Of a stretch of DNA of 64,000 nucleotides, positions 6,838 through 15,398 are shown in pieces. The stretch's first letter is position 1. Every line of letters starts with the position of its first letter. The stretch covers positions 149,676-213,675 of the forward strand of contig JACKMZ010000006.1 in the NCBI GenBank assembly GCA_024235135.1. The letters are read 5' to 3'. The DNA is from Gammaproteobacteria bacterium (GTDB lineage: Bacteria > Pseudomonadota > Gammaproteobacteria > Competibacterales > Competibacteraceae). The position numbers were made by a program, and so were the translations under genes. A model generated the notes under the pieces. The model worked only from the letters and a program-made list of their open reading frames with translations. It searched no databases and was not told the DNA's origin.

Positions 6838-9090
6838 TCACGCTTGACCGGAACCCGGGGATGGCGACGGCGAGGGCGAGGGCGTGTTGGGCGAAGTCGA
6901 GCTTTGCTGCTCGCGGGCCTTTCGAGCTTCCTCGCATTTCTCGCAGAACGGCGCTCCACTGCGTGCGGCATTCGACAACGCCTGGGCCTGGGCGGCCGAC
7001 AATTCGAATGAGCCAACCGCCTCGGAGTCCGTCGATTCTCCCTGCTTCTGCTCGGGATTGGCGCTGGCGCTGGTCACCTGACCGGCTTCGTCGTCCGCCG
7101 CTTCTTGCGCCTCGGTCGGGTCCTGGGGAGATTCCGGTGAACTCCCCGAGCCGGAACCCGGCGAACCGCCGCTGTTGATGTTGACCATCGCGCCATAGAT
7201 GGTCACGCCGGTCATATCGATCTTGATGAAGTTACTGCCGGCTTTGATCGTCAGTTCCATGCCGGCTTCGATCACGACCTTCTGGCCCGCCTTGAGATGG
7301 ATTTCCCCCGATGTCGCCTGCAAAGCGTAGTTGGCGCCAGCCTTTTCCTGGATGTCCTGAGCCACGTCGATCGACAGCGTTCCAGTCACCTTCTGATTGT
7401 GATTACCCTGAACCGCCTGATGCTTGTCGCCGCTGACCTTTTCTTTCTGATCGGCGGTGACGATCAAGTGCTTATTCGCCTCGACCTTCTCAAACTGATC
7501 GTTCTTGACGATCAAATGCCGATCGTGACCAATCCACTCGAAGGCGTCGTTCTTGATGCGGGTATCCTGATTACGCTCGCCGTGGATAAAAATCTGTTCC
7601 TCGCCCTTTTTGTCCTCGAAACGCAGTTCGTTGAACCCACCCCCGCCTTTGCTGGAAAGGCTTTTCAGGGAAGACCGCGTCATATTGGCGGGTAATTCGT
7701 AAGGCGGCATATTGGTGCCGTTATATACCCGCCCCGTGATGATCGGCCGGTCTGGATCACCCTCCTCGTGTTCGACGATGACTTCCTGGCCAATGCGGGG
7801 AATGAACATGGCTCCCCATTTCTTGCCGGCCCAATTCTGTGAGACGCGAATCCAGCACGAACTGTTCTCGTCGGCCTTGCCGTAACGATCCCAGTGGAAC
7901 TGGCATTTGACGCGACCGTATTGATCGGTATAGATTTCCTCCCCCTTGGGTCCCGACACAATGGCCGTTTGCGGTCCGCGGATCATCGGTTTGGGCGTCA
8001 CGCGCGGGGAGCGGAAGGGCACCTTGGAATCCATGACGGTGAAGCTGCATTCGAAGGTGGTCCCCTCACCGTCTTGCCCGGTCACGTATTCATTGACATG
8101 CATGGCATGATGAGTCGACACGATCAAATACTTTCGATCTTGATCGCCTCTCGGATAGTTCTCCAAACTAAATAGCGCGCCACTCAGCAGGCCACGCGCA
8201 CTGCCTTTGCCGGAGGCGGTTTCGTATTGGGCGTGAGCCTCTTCCAGGCGCATCTTCGCATACTGATTCCCATCCTTGCTCTCGACATATTCGCCAGGAT
8301 AATCGTACATCTCGAAACCGGACAGCGCATGGCTTTTGGGCTGACTCAACAGACACCGCAAGTTCTTGCCGGGCACCTCGAAGTCGAAATCATTCAAATA
8401 GATTTTTCCCGGTTGCACCTGCTGGCTGATCGACCAGTCGTAAATATAATCACGTTGTGGGGCCTGCTGGGCATCGGGGGGATAATACGGCACCTTGTCA
8501 TAATTAGGCACGGTGTCGTGTGAGCCGATATCATCGGCCAATACCAACAAATGCTTTCCGTTATCATGCGTGAAATAATAATAAATACCCTCTTGTTGCA
8601 TGAGGCGGCTGATAAAATCGAAATCCGTTTCCCGGTATTGCACACAATAATCCCATTCCCGATAAGCGCCTGAAAGACGCAGTTTGAAATCCGAGAAACC
8701 GTGATCGTTGAAGACTTGCTTGATAATATCCGGCACTTTCTTCTTCTGAAAAATACGGCAATCGGCCGTGCGCGTCAGAAACCACAGCCAGGGCCGCATC
8801 GTGGCATGATAAAGCGCGTAACGACCGGCAATTCCAGCATGCGAAAATTGCGTCACATAGCCATTGAAATAGCGGGTGCCGTATTCCAGCGGCAACTCCA
8901 CGCGAACAGTGGCGTTGGTGCCGAGCATGCTGTTCAGCTGGATCTCGTTGTCCTCGCTTAACAATTCGAGGTGGAATTCGAATAGCTGCCCGAGCTGTTC
9001 CGTCGTTGTCATACGGCGAAACAGCAGCTTGTCTTCGCCAAGCGACGTATTAATCGCTATGTGCCGATGCTTTTGCGTTGTATTGGCCAT
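6838..9090 (-). CDS. vgrG: Type VI secretion tip protein VgrG with Ser/Pro-rich C-terminal extension
   Basis: 750 residues. The N-terminal ~500 form the gp27/gp5-like spike: YRETDFDFISRLMQQEGIYYYF, GRVKCQFHWDRYGK and GAMFIPRIGQEVIVEHEEGDPDRPIITGRVYN. Residues ~500-640 are the repetitive beta-helix region (repeated short Lys/Val segments such as DQFEKVEANKHLIV). The last ~105 residues are a low-complexity tail rich in Ser, Pro, Gly and Glu with a CEKC motif, rather than a recognisable effector domain. The start at 9090 has AAGAG about eight bases upstream. A sigma-54-like site lies ~100 bases upstream. No Hcp, ClpV, TssJKLM or PAAR gene is in the window, so the apparatus must be encoded elsewhere if it exists. 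Confidence 0.95.
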   Translation of the reverse strand: MANTTQKHRHIAINTSLGEDKLLFRRMTTTEQLGQLFEFHLELLSEDNEIQLNSMLGTNATVRVELPLEYGTRYFNGYVTQFSHAGIAGRYALYHATMRPWLWFLTRTADCRIFQKKKVPDIIKQVFNDHGFSDFKLRLSGAYREWDYCVQYRETDFDFISRLMQQEGIYYYFTHDNGKHLLVLADDIGSHDTVPNYDKVPYYPPDAQQAPQRDYIYDWSISQQVQPGKIYLNDFDFEVPGKNLRCLLSQPKSHALSGFEMYDYPGEYVESKDGNQYAKMRLEEAHAQYETASGKGSARGLLSGALFSLENYPRGDQDRKYLIVSTHHAMHVNEYVTGQDGEGTTFECSFTVMDSKVPFRSPRVTPKPMIRGPQTAIVSGPKGEEIYTDQYGRVKCQFHWDRYGKADENSSCWIRVSQNWAGKKWGAMFIPRIGQEVIVEHEEGDPDRPIITGRVYNGTNMPPYELPANMTRSSLKSLSSKGGGGFNELRFEDKKGEEQIFIHGERNQDTRIKNDAFEWIGHDRHLIVKNDQFEKVEANKHLIVTADQKEKVSGDKHQAVQGNHNQKVTGTLSIDVAQDIQEKAGANYALQATSGEIHLKAGQKVVIEAGMELTIKAGSNFIKIDMTGVTIYGAMVNINSGGSPGSGSGSSPESPQDPTEAQEAADDEAGQVTSASANPEQKQGESTDSEAVGSFELSAAQAQALSNAARSGAPFCEKCEEARKAREQQSSTSPNTPSPSPSPSPGSGQA

Positions 9091-9185
9091 CCCTTCAACT
9101 CTTGGATTTCGCTGAAGTAGTCATGATGAGTGACACGTACCGGTAAGCCCGGAACACGTTCCTTTATCTTCGTAATTAGCTATTT

Positions 9186-9202
9186 TGGCATTCTTCGTGC
9201 CA
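9186..9202 (-). promoter_or_regulatory. Sigma-54-type promoter candidate for vgrG
   Basis: Read on the minus strand the site is TGGCACGAAGAATGCC. The -24 element TGGCACG is exact, and GG and GC are ten bases apart as sigma-54 needs; the -12 element is ATGC rather than TTGC. Transcription would begin near 9176, giving a leader of about 85 bases before vgrG. The site is nearly palindromic, so the plus strand also has GG-N10-GC, but with a poorer -24 box. Sigma-54 control of hcp/vgrG operons is known in other gammaproteobacteria. No enhancer site was identified. Confidence 0.45.
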
Positions 9203-9387
9203 ATCGTTTACAAACGTGTTTTGCGGTCTAAGTTTACATCAAATACCGGCGTCAAGCGGTTATTGCTCGCCGTATCAGTCCCGTGAAACAGTTCAAAATG
9301 GTCCGGCTAGTTCATTTTGGCTCGGTCCACACTCCGCTCGCTGCGGATGGCTCATCACAAGCGATTAACCTCACAGGTGATAAGACG

Positions 9388-10899
9388 ATGCCCGGTAAAT
9401 TGGAATTTGAATTCGGCTTCGGCCGCCCCCAAGAACCCACCCGGCGACGCTCTGAATCGGCGTTGCGCATTCTGATCATGGGCGATTTCAGTGGACGCGC
9501 CAGGCAAGTATCCCCGACCCCTGCCGCCCCGCTGGGTGAACGACGCCCCATTGCCATCGACATCGATAATTTCGATACCGTCCTGGCTCGATTCGCACCG
9601 TGTGCGCAACTCCCACTGGGCGACGTGGAGGGCGCGACGACGACGATAGCATTCCGGCAGTTGGACGATTTTCATCCGGATGCCCTATACGGCCGGGCGG
9701 AACTCTTGCAAGGCCTGCGTAACACCCGCGCGCGTCTGGCCAATCCGGCGACCTGCGCCGAGGCGGCGGCCGAATTGTTGCCGTCCACGCCGGCCCCGGC
9801 TGAGGCCAAGCCCGCATCCACCCAAGCGGAAAGCGAAGGCCAGATGCTGGATCGGCTGCTCGGCAAACCGATGACCGCGACCACCCCCAGCACGCCCGCC
9901 ACTCATCCCGGTATCGAGCAGTTCATCAAACGCGTCATCCAACCTCACATCGTTGCGGACGCCAATACCCGCCTGCCGGAATTGTTAGCGGGGGTTGACG
10001 CCGCCATTGGCGAACAAATGCGCGGGCTGCTGCACCAACCGGCTTTTCAGGCCCTGGAAGCCACCTGGCGTGGCGTGAACAATCTGGTGACGGGGCTGGA
10101 AACGGACGAACTCACCGTGCACCTGCTCGACGTCACCCAACAGGAACTGGTGGCCGATGTACGCGCCGCGGCTGCGGATCTGCGGCAGTCGGGGTTATAT
10201 CGCGTCTTGGTCGAGTCGGCCCGGACGCCGGGAGGCGAACCCTGGTCATTGCTGGTCGGCGATTATTATTTCGGCGCCACGGCGGAAGACATCGCCTTGC
10301 TGGCCGCCTTGGGCGCATTGGGTGCTCAAGCGGGCGGACCGTTCCTGGCAGGGGCCAGAATCGAGCTACTGGGTTGCGAAACGACGGCGGATCTGACCGA
10401 TCCCAGTCGGTGGCATTCCCTCACCGGTGAATCGGCGCAGCATTGGCAGAGGTTACGAACCCATGAGTTGTCGCGTTGGCTGGGCTTGGCGTTGCCCCGG
10501 ATGTTACTGCGCCTGCCCTACGCCGAGCGTAGCGATCCCATCGAATCCTTCGACTTCGAGGAACTGCCCTCTAGCGAACAGCACGATGCGTATCTCTGGG
10601 GCAATCCGGCTTTTGCTTGCGCGCAACTGCTGGGCATGGCGTTCATGGAAAACGGATGGGAAATGCAACCCGGCGATTGCCTGGATATCGAAGACCTGCC
10701 GGCCTACACCTTCTCCGCCGCTGGGGAACGCTGCATGCAACCTTGCGCGGAGGTGCTTTTGGGAGAACGAGCCACGCAGGCTATCCTGCAGCGTGGGATC
10801 ATGCCGTTGCTCAGTTATCGCAATCGCAATGCCGCGCGCCTGGCGCGTTTCCAATCCCTGGCTGAACCGGCCGCCGATCTCGCCGGTCCCTGGCGATAG
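9388..10899 (+). CDS. Type VI secretion sheath protein, apparent TssB-TssC fusion
   Basis: 503 residues. The N-terminal ~130 resemble TssB/ImpB (ILIMGDFSGR, VDIDNFD-like DIDNFDTVLARF, IAFRQLDDFHPDAL). After a Pro/Ala linker at ~140-190, the rest resembles TssC/ImpC (FQALEATWRGVNNLV, LLVGDYYFGATAEDIALL, LALPRMLLRLPYAERSDP, YLWGNPAFACAQLLG). Separate TssB and TssC would total about 650 residues, so this is a compact fusion. I chose ATG 9388 because AGGTGA at 9375-9380 precedes it at proper spacing; an upstream in-frame GTG at 9283 lacks this. It is divergent from vgrG, with no other sheath or baseplate genes near. A hairpin terminator follows. Confidence 0.82.
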   Translation: MPGKLEFEFGFGRPQEPTRRRSESALRILIMGDFSGRARQVSPTPAAPLGERRPIAIDIDNFDTVLARFAPCAQLPLGDVEGATTTIAFRQLDDFHPDALYGRAELLQGLRNTRARLANPATCAEAAAELLPSTPAPAEAKPASTQAESEGQMLDRLLGKPMTATTPSTPATHPGIEQFIKRVIQPHIVADANTRLPELLAGVDAAIGEQMRGLLHQPAFQALEATWRGVNNLVTGLETDELTVHLLDVTQQELVADVRAAAADLRQSGLYRVLVESARTPGGEPWSLLVGDYYFGATAEDIALLAALGALGAQAGGPFLAGARIELLGCETTADLTDPSRWHSLTGESAQHWQRLRTHELSRWLGLALPRMLLRLPYAERSDPIESFDFEELPSSEQHDAYLWGNPAFACAQLLGMAFMENGWEMQPGDCLDIEDLPAYTFSAAGERCMQPCAEVLLGERATQAILQRGIMPLLSYRNRNAARLARFQSLAEPAADLAGPWR

Positions 10900-10929
10900 C
10901 AACCCCGTTACGCCGGCCCACATCGAGCT

Positions 10930-10961
10930 GCCCGGGACTTTCTCCCGGGCGCTAGCCTTTT
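10930..10961 (+). terminator. Intrinsic terminator after the TssBC-like gene
   Basis: An 8-bp perfect stem (GCCCGGGA and TCCCGGGC) with a five-base loop is followed ten bases later by a short T run. It begins 30 bases after the TssBC-like stop and abuts the end of the convergent MaoC gene, so the stem may act for both directions, although the minus strand has no T run. Confidence 0.55.
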
Positions 10962-11391
10962 AGGGGCGCGAGTCCACCATCAAGGTCGCTTCGCCTTCCA
11001 GTACTGTCTTACCTTTGACCGTGCAAACGGTGTCCAGCGTCACCCGACGTTTCTCCACGTTCACATCGGTGACGGTGGCGGTCGCGGTTACGGTATCGCC
11101 ACTGCGCACCGGGGCCTTGAATTTCAATTTTTGGCTGACGTAGATACAGCCCGGACCCGGCAACCGCGTACCGAGCACCGTGGAAACGAAGGCGGCGGAA
11201 AGCATGCCGTGCGCGATGCGTCCCTTGAACGGGGTCTCGGCAGCGAACTCCTCGTTGATATGCACCGGGTTGTCGTCTCCGGAAATGCCGGCGAACAGCA
11301 TAATATCCGCGTCGGTCACGGTCTTGGCGTAGGACGCGCTCATGCCGACCGAAATATCCTGAATATAGTAACCATGCAGATCTTGACTCAT
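10960..11391 (-). CDS. MaoC-family (R)-specific enoyl-CoA hydratase
   Basis: 143 residues, single hot-dog fold. The signature FAGISGDDNPVHINEEFA holds the Asp and His of the hydratase 2 motif, followed by RIAHGMLSAAFVSTVLG. Such PhaJ-like enzymes hydrate trans-2-enoyl-CoA to (R)-3-hydroxyacyl-CoA, linking beta-oxidation to polyhydroxyalkanoate or other pathways; that use is inferred, since no pha genes are nearby. I chose ATG 11391 (MSQDLHG) because GAGGTG lies four bases upstream; the frame extends further upstream but with non-family sequence. It is a stand-alone gene between convergent and divergent neighbours. Confidence 0.88.
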   Translation of the reverse strand: MSQDLHGYYIQDISVGMSASYAKTVTDADIMLFAGISGDDNPVHINEEFAAETPFKGRIAHGMLSAAFVSTVLGTRLPGPGCIYVSQKLKFKAPVRSGDTVTATATVTDVNVEKRRVTLDTVCTVKGKTVLEGEATLMVDSRP

Positions 11392-11565
11392 TGCACACCT
11401 CACAGCGTTTGGTTCTTTTACTCGAAGCACATTAGCATAGCGTATATGTGACCGACGTACCCGACGGGATACCCTCAAGCTTCCCCGTCGCCACCTCGCG
11501 AGGCGAAACCGTCGCGGGACATCGGGTATCGTCGAAATCCCGGCTCAATCCACGGCGCCGCCAAC

Positions 11566-11571
11566 TATAAT
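11566..11571 (+). promoter_or_regulatory. Consensus -10 box upstream of fdhD
   Basis: A perfect TATAAT followed by a run of T, about 85 bases before the chosen fdhD start. The hexamer 17 bases upstream (GCTCAA) is a poor -35, so an activator may be needed or the match may be chance. Confidence 0.35.
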
Positions 11572-11656
11572 TTTTCAATGGTCAACCTTATCGTTGTGCA
11601 ACGTACACTCGCCGTGCAGGATTGGTGCTGACCTAAACGGCATTGAGATTCCGATC

Positions 11657-12535
11657 ATGCGTGACAGTACTACCCCCTATCGACCCGAAATGACACAGGC
11701 GGGTCTGTATCCCACCCATGCCGTTACGGCCATGGACGAATACGCCGTATTGCGACCGGTCGAGATCGCCGGGGAACGCCCCTTGACCCTTTATCTGGAC
11801 AAACGGGAAATCGTCACTTTGATGACGTTAGGGAGCCACCCGGAAGCACTGGCGATCGGCTATTTGCGCAACCAGGATTTCATCCGGGACATACGCCAAA
11901 TCAAATCCGTGCAGGTGGACTGGGACAGCGAAGCCGTGGCGGTGACCACCCATGACGGTCGGGCCGGTGAGTCGTCGCGTTTGGACAAGCGCACCGTCAC
12001 CACGGGTTGCGGACAAGGCACCCTGTTCGGGGAAATCATGGACAAACTCGACACGGTGAAACTGCCGTGCCTGACCTTCAAGCAATCGCTGATCTACAAG
12101 CTTCTTGAGAATATCAGCGCCTACAACGAAATTTACAAAAAAGCCGGGGCCGTGCATGGCTGCGCGCTGTGTCGGGCTACCGAGATCCTGTATTTCGTGG
12201 AGGACGTGGGACGACACAACGCGGTGGACGCCATTGCCGGGCAGATGTGGTTGGACGGCATTGCCGGTGAGGATAAGATTTTCTACACCACAGGCCGGCT
12301 GACCTCCGAGATGGTCATCAAGGTCGCCCAAATGGGTATTCCCCTGTTGTTGTCCCGTTCCGGTATCACCCGCATGGGCCTGGAAATGGGTCAGAAGGTC
12401 GGCGTGACGCTGATTGGACGCGCCAAGGGCAAGCACTTCCTGGTCTTCAATGGCATCGAACAACTCGAAATGGACGCCATGCCGCCCACCAAGCCGCTGT
12501 TCAAAACCGGGCGGACATCCGCATCGGAGGACTAG
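11657..12535 (+). CDS. fdhD: Formate dehydrogenase accessory sulfurtransferase FdhD
   Basis: 292 residues. FdhD passes sulfur from a cysteine desulfurase to the molybdenum cofactor of formate dehydrogenases in the cytoplasm. Seen: TTGCGQGTLFGEI, AVHGCALCRA with the catalytic CXXC, FVEDVGRHNAVDAIAG and TTGRLTSEMVIKVAQMGIPLLLSRSG, all family hallmarks. ATG 11657 gives a normal N-terminus; the open frame reaches 11594 but that part does not look like family sequence. No formate dehydrogenase genes lie in the window. The YjbQ-like gene follows after seven bases, probably in the same transcript. Confidence 0.95.
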   Translation: MRDSTTPYRPEMTQAGLYPTHAVTAMDEYAVLRPVEIAGERPLTLYLDKREIVTLMTLGSHPEALAIGYLRNQDFIRDIRQIKSVQVDWDSEAVAVTTHDGRAGESSRLDKRTVTTGCGQGTLFGEIMDKLDTVKLPCLTFKQSLIYKLLENISAYNEIYKKAGAVHGCALCRATEILYFVEDVGRHNAVDAIAGQMWLDGIAGEDKIFYTTGRLTSEMVIKVAQMGIPLLLSRSGITRMGLEMGQKVGVTLIGRAKGKHFLVFNGIEQLEMDAMPPTKPLFKTGRTSASED

Positions 12536-12542
12536 CCATCTC

Positions 12543-12950
12543 ATGCGGGACATCATCCGTATCGCGAGTCGCCGGCGGGAGGAATTGATCGATATCACCC
12601 AGGCCGTGACCGCCGTAGTCCGAGCCAGCGGCATACGCGACGGGCTGGTGTCCGTATACGCGCAAGGCGCCACCGCCGCCATCATGATCCAGGAGAATTG
12701 GGACGACAGCGTGCAAACCGATGTGATTCATTTGTTGCAAAAGGTGATTCCACGCGGTGTATGGCTGCACGATCAGCAGGACGGCAATGGCGATGCCCAC
12801 CTAAAAGCCGGCCTGGTCGGCCCTTCGGAGACTATCCCGCTTATCGAGGGACGACTGGGATTGTCCCGCTGGCAGAATGTCTTTCTCTGCGAATTCGATG
12901 GCCCCCGCGAAGAGCGTTGCATCGTCTGCACCGTCATCGCCGATTCTTGA
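12543..12950 (+). CDS. YjbQ/UPF0047 family protein
   Basis: 135 residues of the YjbQ (secondary thiamine-phosphate synthase-like, UPF0047) family. The C-terminal signature WLHDQQDGNGDAHLKAGLVGPSE and the GRLGLSRWQNVFLCEFDGPR segment are clear. In the classic family the first motif reads HTTA; here the matching place reads QGATAA, so the conserved His is absent. GGAGG lies 12 bases before the ATG. It follows fdhD closely. The physiological role of the family is not settled. Confidence 0.82.
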   Translation: MRDIIRIASRRREELIDITQAVTAVVRASGIRDGLVSVYAQGATAAIMIQENWDDSVQTDVIHLLQKVIPRGVWLHDQQDGNGDAHLKAGLVGPSETIPLIEGRLGLSRWQNVFLCEFDGPREERCIVCTVIADS

Positions 12951-13186
12951 AAATCCGCTTTTCTTGCCCCTGCCTCGCGCAACGAATTGGGACATCCGCT
13001 TACCGGTTCCTCCAATAGGCGATGTCGTGGCGAACCGGATCACAGCGGTCGTCGCAGTGCTGGACGAGGGTCGCTCCGGCTACCCTGGTTGAAGCGACGA
13101 CAGGCGACTATCGCGGCTGATCCGGCGTGGCTATCCAAGGCCCCGAATCTGGGCCGTTGAACAACGAAAAGGACGAAGACTTGCCA

Positions 13187-14539
13187 ATGACGCCTATCCA
13201 CTTTCAGCAGCTTTCCAACTTCATCTGGTCCGTGGCCGACCTGCTGCGTGGACCCTACCGGCCGCCGCAGTACGAACGGGTCATGCTGCCGCTGACGGTG
13301 CTGCGCCGCTTCGACGCCGTGCTGGCGCCGACCAAGGACGCTGTGCTTAAACACCACGAGACATTGAAGGATAAAGACCCGCAATTATCAGGTGGTTTCG
13401 CAATTCGCCGAAATTGACCTACATCCCAGTCGGGTCGACAACATCACCATGGGGCTGGTATTCGAGGATCTGATCCGGCGCTTCAACGAGGCGGCCAACG
13501 AAACGGCCGGCGATCACTTCACGCCCCGCGAGGTTATCCGGCTGATGGTCAATCTGCTGCTGGAGCCGGATACCCAGGTGCTTACCCAGGAAGGCATCAT
13601 TGTCACCATCTGCGATCCGGCTTGCGGTACGGGGGGCATGTTGGCCGAAAGCCAGAACTGGATTCGCGCCCACAACGAACACGCCACGGTCAAGGTGTTC
13701 GGCCAGGATTACAACCCGCGTTCCTACGCCGTCGCGGCGTCCGACCTGCTGATCAAGGGGCGCCGCGACAGCCGTATCGAATACGGCAACACGCTGACCG
13801 ACGATCGGTTTCCCGATATGCACTTCGACTACCTGTTGGCCAATCCACCCTTCGGCGTGGATTGGAAAGGGGAAAAGAGGGAAATCGACCGCTGGCCCCG
13901 TTTTCGGGGTTACGGCGGCAAACTACCCCGAGTCAATGACGGCGCGCTGCTTTTCCTGATTCACATGGGGGAAAAGGTAGCCGCGACAAACCGGGCTCGC
14001 GCCTGGCCATCGTCTTCAATGGTTCGCCGCTTTTTACTGGTGGCGCGGGCAGCGGCGAAAGCGAAATCCGCCGCTGGATCATCGAACACGACTGGCTGGA
14101 AGCCATCGTCGCCCTGCCGGAGCAGATGTTTTACAACACCGGCATCGGCACCTTTATCTGGGTGCTGAGTAACCGCAAGGAGGCCCACCGCAAGGGCACG
14201 ATTCAGTTGATCGACGCCCGCGAAAGTTGGACGCCGATAAAACGCAGTCTCGGCAACAAGCGTCGCTGGTTGGATCAATCGGCCATCGACGGAATCACCC
14301 GAGAACACGGCGCATTGGCCGAATCCAAAACCAGCAAGCTGTTCGACAATGCCGACTTCGGTTATCGCCGCGTCACCATCCTGCGTCCGCTGCGGCTCCG
14401 ATTCCAGATTACCTGGGAAGCCAAGGAACGCTACCTCGACGCTTTCCCCAACCTGTTGGACGCCGTGCTGGCGATCGGGGAAACGCTGGGCGGCGATCCG
14501 CATTACAACTGGAATCGTGTGTGGGATGAGGCACGTTGA
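13187..14539 (+). pseudogene. hsdM: Decayed type I restriction methyltransferase subunit HsdM
   Basis: Three pieces of one HsdM are visible. Residues of the N-terminal helical domain (FQQLSNFIWSVADLLRGPYR, then PPQYERVMLPLTVLRRFD) run from ATG 13187 to about 13385. There the reading jumps frame and skips roughly 80-100 residues to YQVVSQFAEIDLH. The catalytic domain follows with DPACGTGGM and LANPPFGVDW (motifs I and IV). Near 13970, in the GGGG/AAAA stretch, a one-base shift moves the frame (HMGEK then GSRLAIVFNGSPLFTGGAG in the other frame) and it continues to NRVWDEAR at 14539, lacking the family's C-terminal ~150 residues. A methylase from this gene cannot be intact. Confidence 0.85.
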
Positions 14540-15398
14540 AGTTATTGAAAATATTCCAATACCTGTGCCTCCTGCTGCGGAACAGAAAGTCATAGCCGAC
14601 TACCTCGACCGAGAAACCGCGCGCGTCGACGCGCTGGTGGCAGAAAAGGAAAAGATGCTGGCCCTGCTGGAAGAAAAGCGCGCCGCTCTCATCAGCCGCG
14701 CCGTCACCCGAGGTCTCGACCCCAACGTTCCCACCAAGCCGTCCGGCCTTGACTGGTTGGGGGATATTCCGGCGCATTGGGAGATTTGGCGTCTTAAATA
14801 CCTAGCAGATGTTCGCGGTGGGCTGACACTGGGCAAGAAGTATTCAAGAAATGACCTTGTTGAAATGGCATATCTAAGGGTTGCCAATGTGCAGGACGGC
14901 TACCTGAAGCTAGGTGATATGCAGACAGTCGAAGTTACTCCGGAAGAAGCTGAAAACTACCTGCTTCAGTATGGCGATGTTCTAATGAACGAAGGCGGCG
15001 ATATCGATAAATTAGGTCGTGGTTGTGTTTGGCGAGAAGAGGTAAATCCGTGCCTTCACCAGAACCATGTTTTTTCAGTTCGGTTACACCATGTCGATCC
15101 CGAGTGGATTGCATTTTGGAGTTCCACACTCCAGGCCAAGCGATACTTCGCACAGCGTGCAAAAAGATCGACCAATCTGGCATCTATCTCAGGCACGAAC
15201 ATTAAAGAGCTGCCGGTTCCTATGCCTCCCGAAAATGGACGGACCCGCATAAAGAATTACATTGGAGACTTCACGAAGAAGATCGCGTCAGTTCAATTTG
15301 AAACGCAGCACTCCATTGATTTGCTCAAAGAACGCCGTACCGCCTTAATCACCGCCGCCGTGACCGGCCAGATTCCCATTGATGAGATGCGCGAATGA
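14526..15398 (+). pseudogene. hsdS: 5'-truncated type I specificity subunit HsdS (half-S)
   Basis: 290 residues readable from an ATG created at the junction. It opens within the end of the first target-recognition domain (IPIPVPPAAEQKVIADYLDR), keeps the central conserved helix (VAEKEKMLALLEEKRAALIS), then a full second recognition domain beginning GLDWLGDIPAHWEIWRLK, and ends in the distal helix (LKERRTALITAAVTGQI). The first recognition domain and the end of hsdM were lost together at about 14530. Half-size S subunits can dimerise in principle, but here hsdM and hsdR are also broken. The stop overlaps the next start. Confidence 0.82.
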
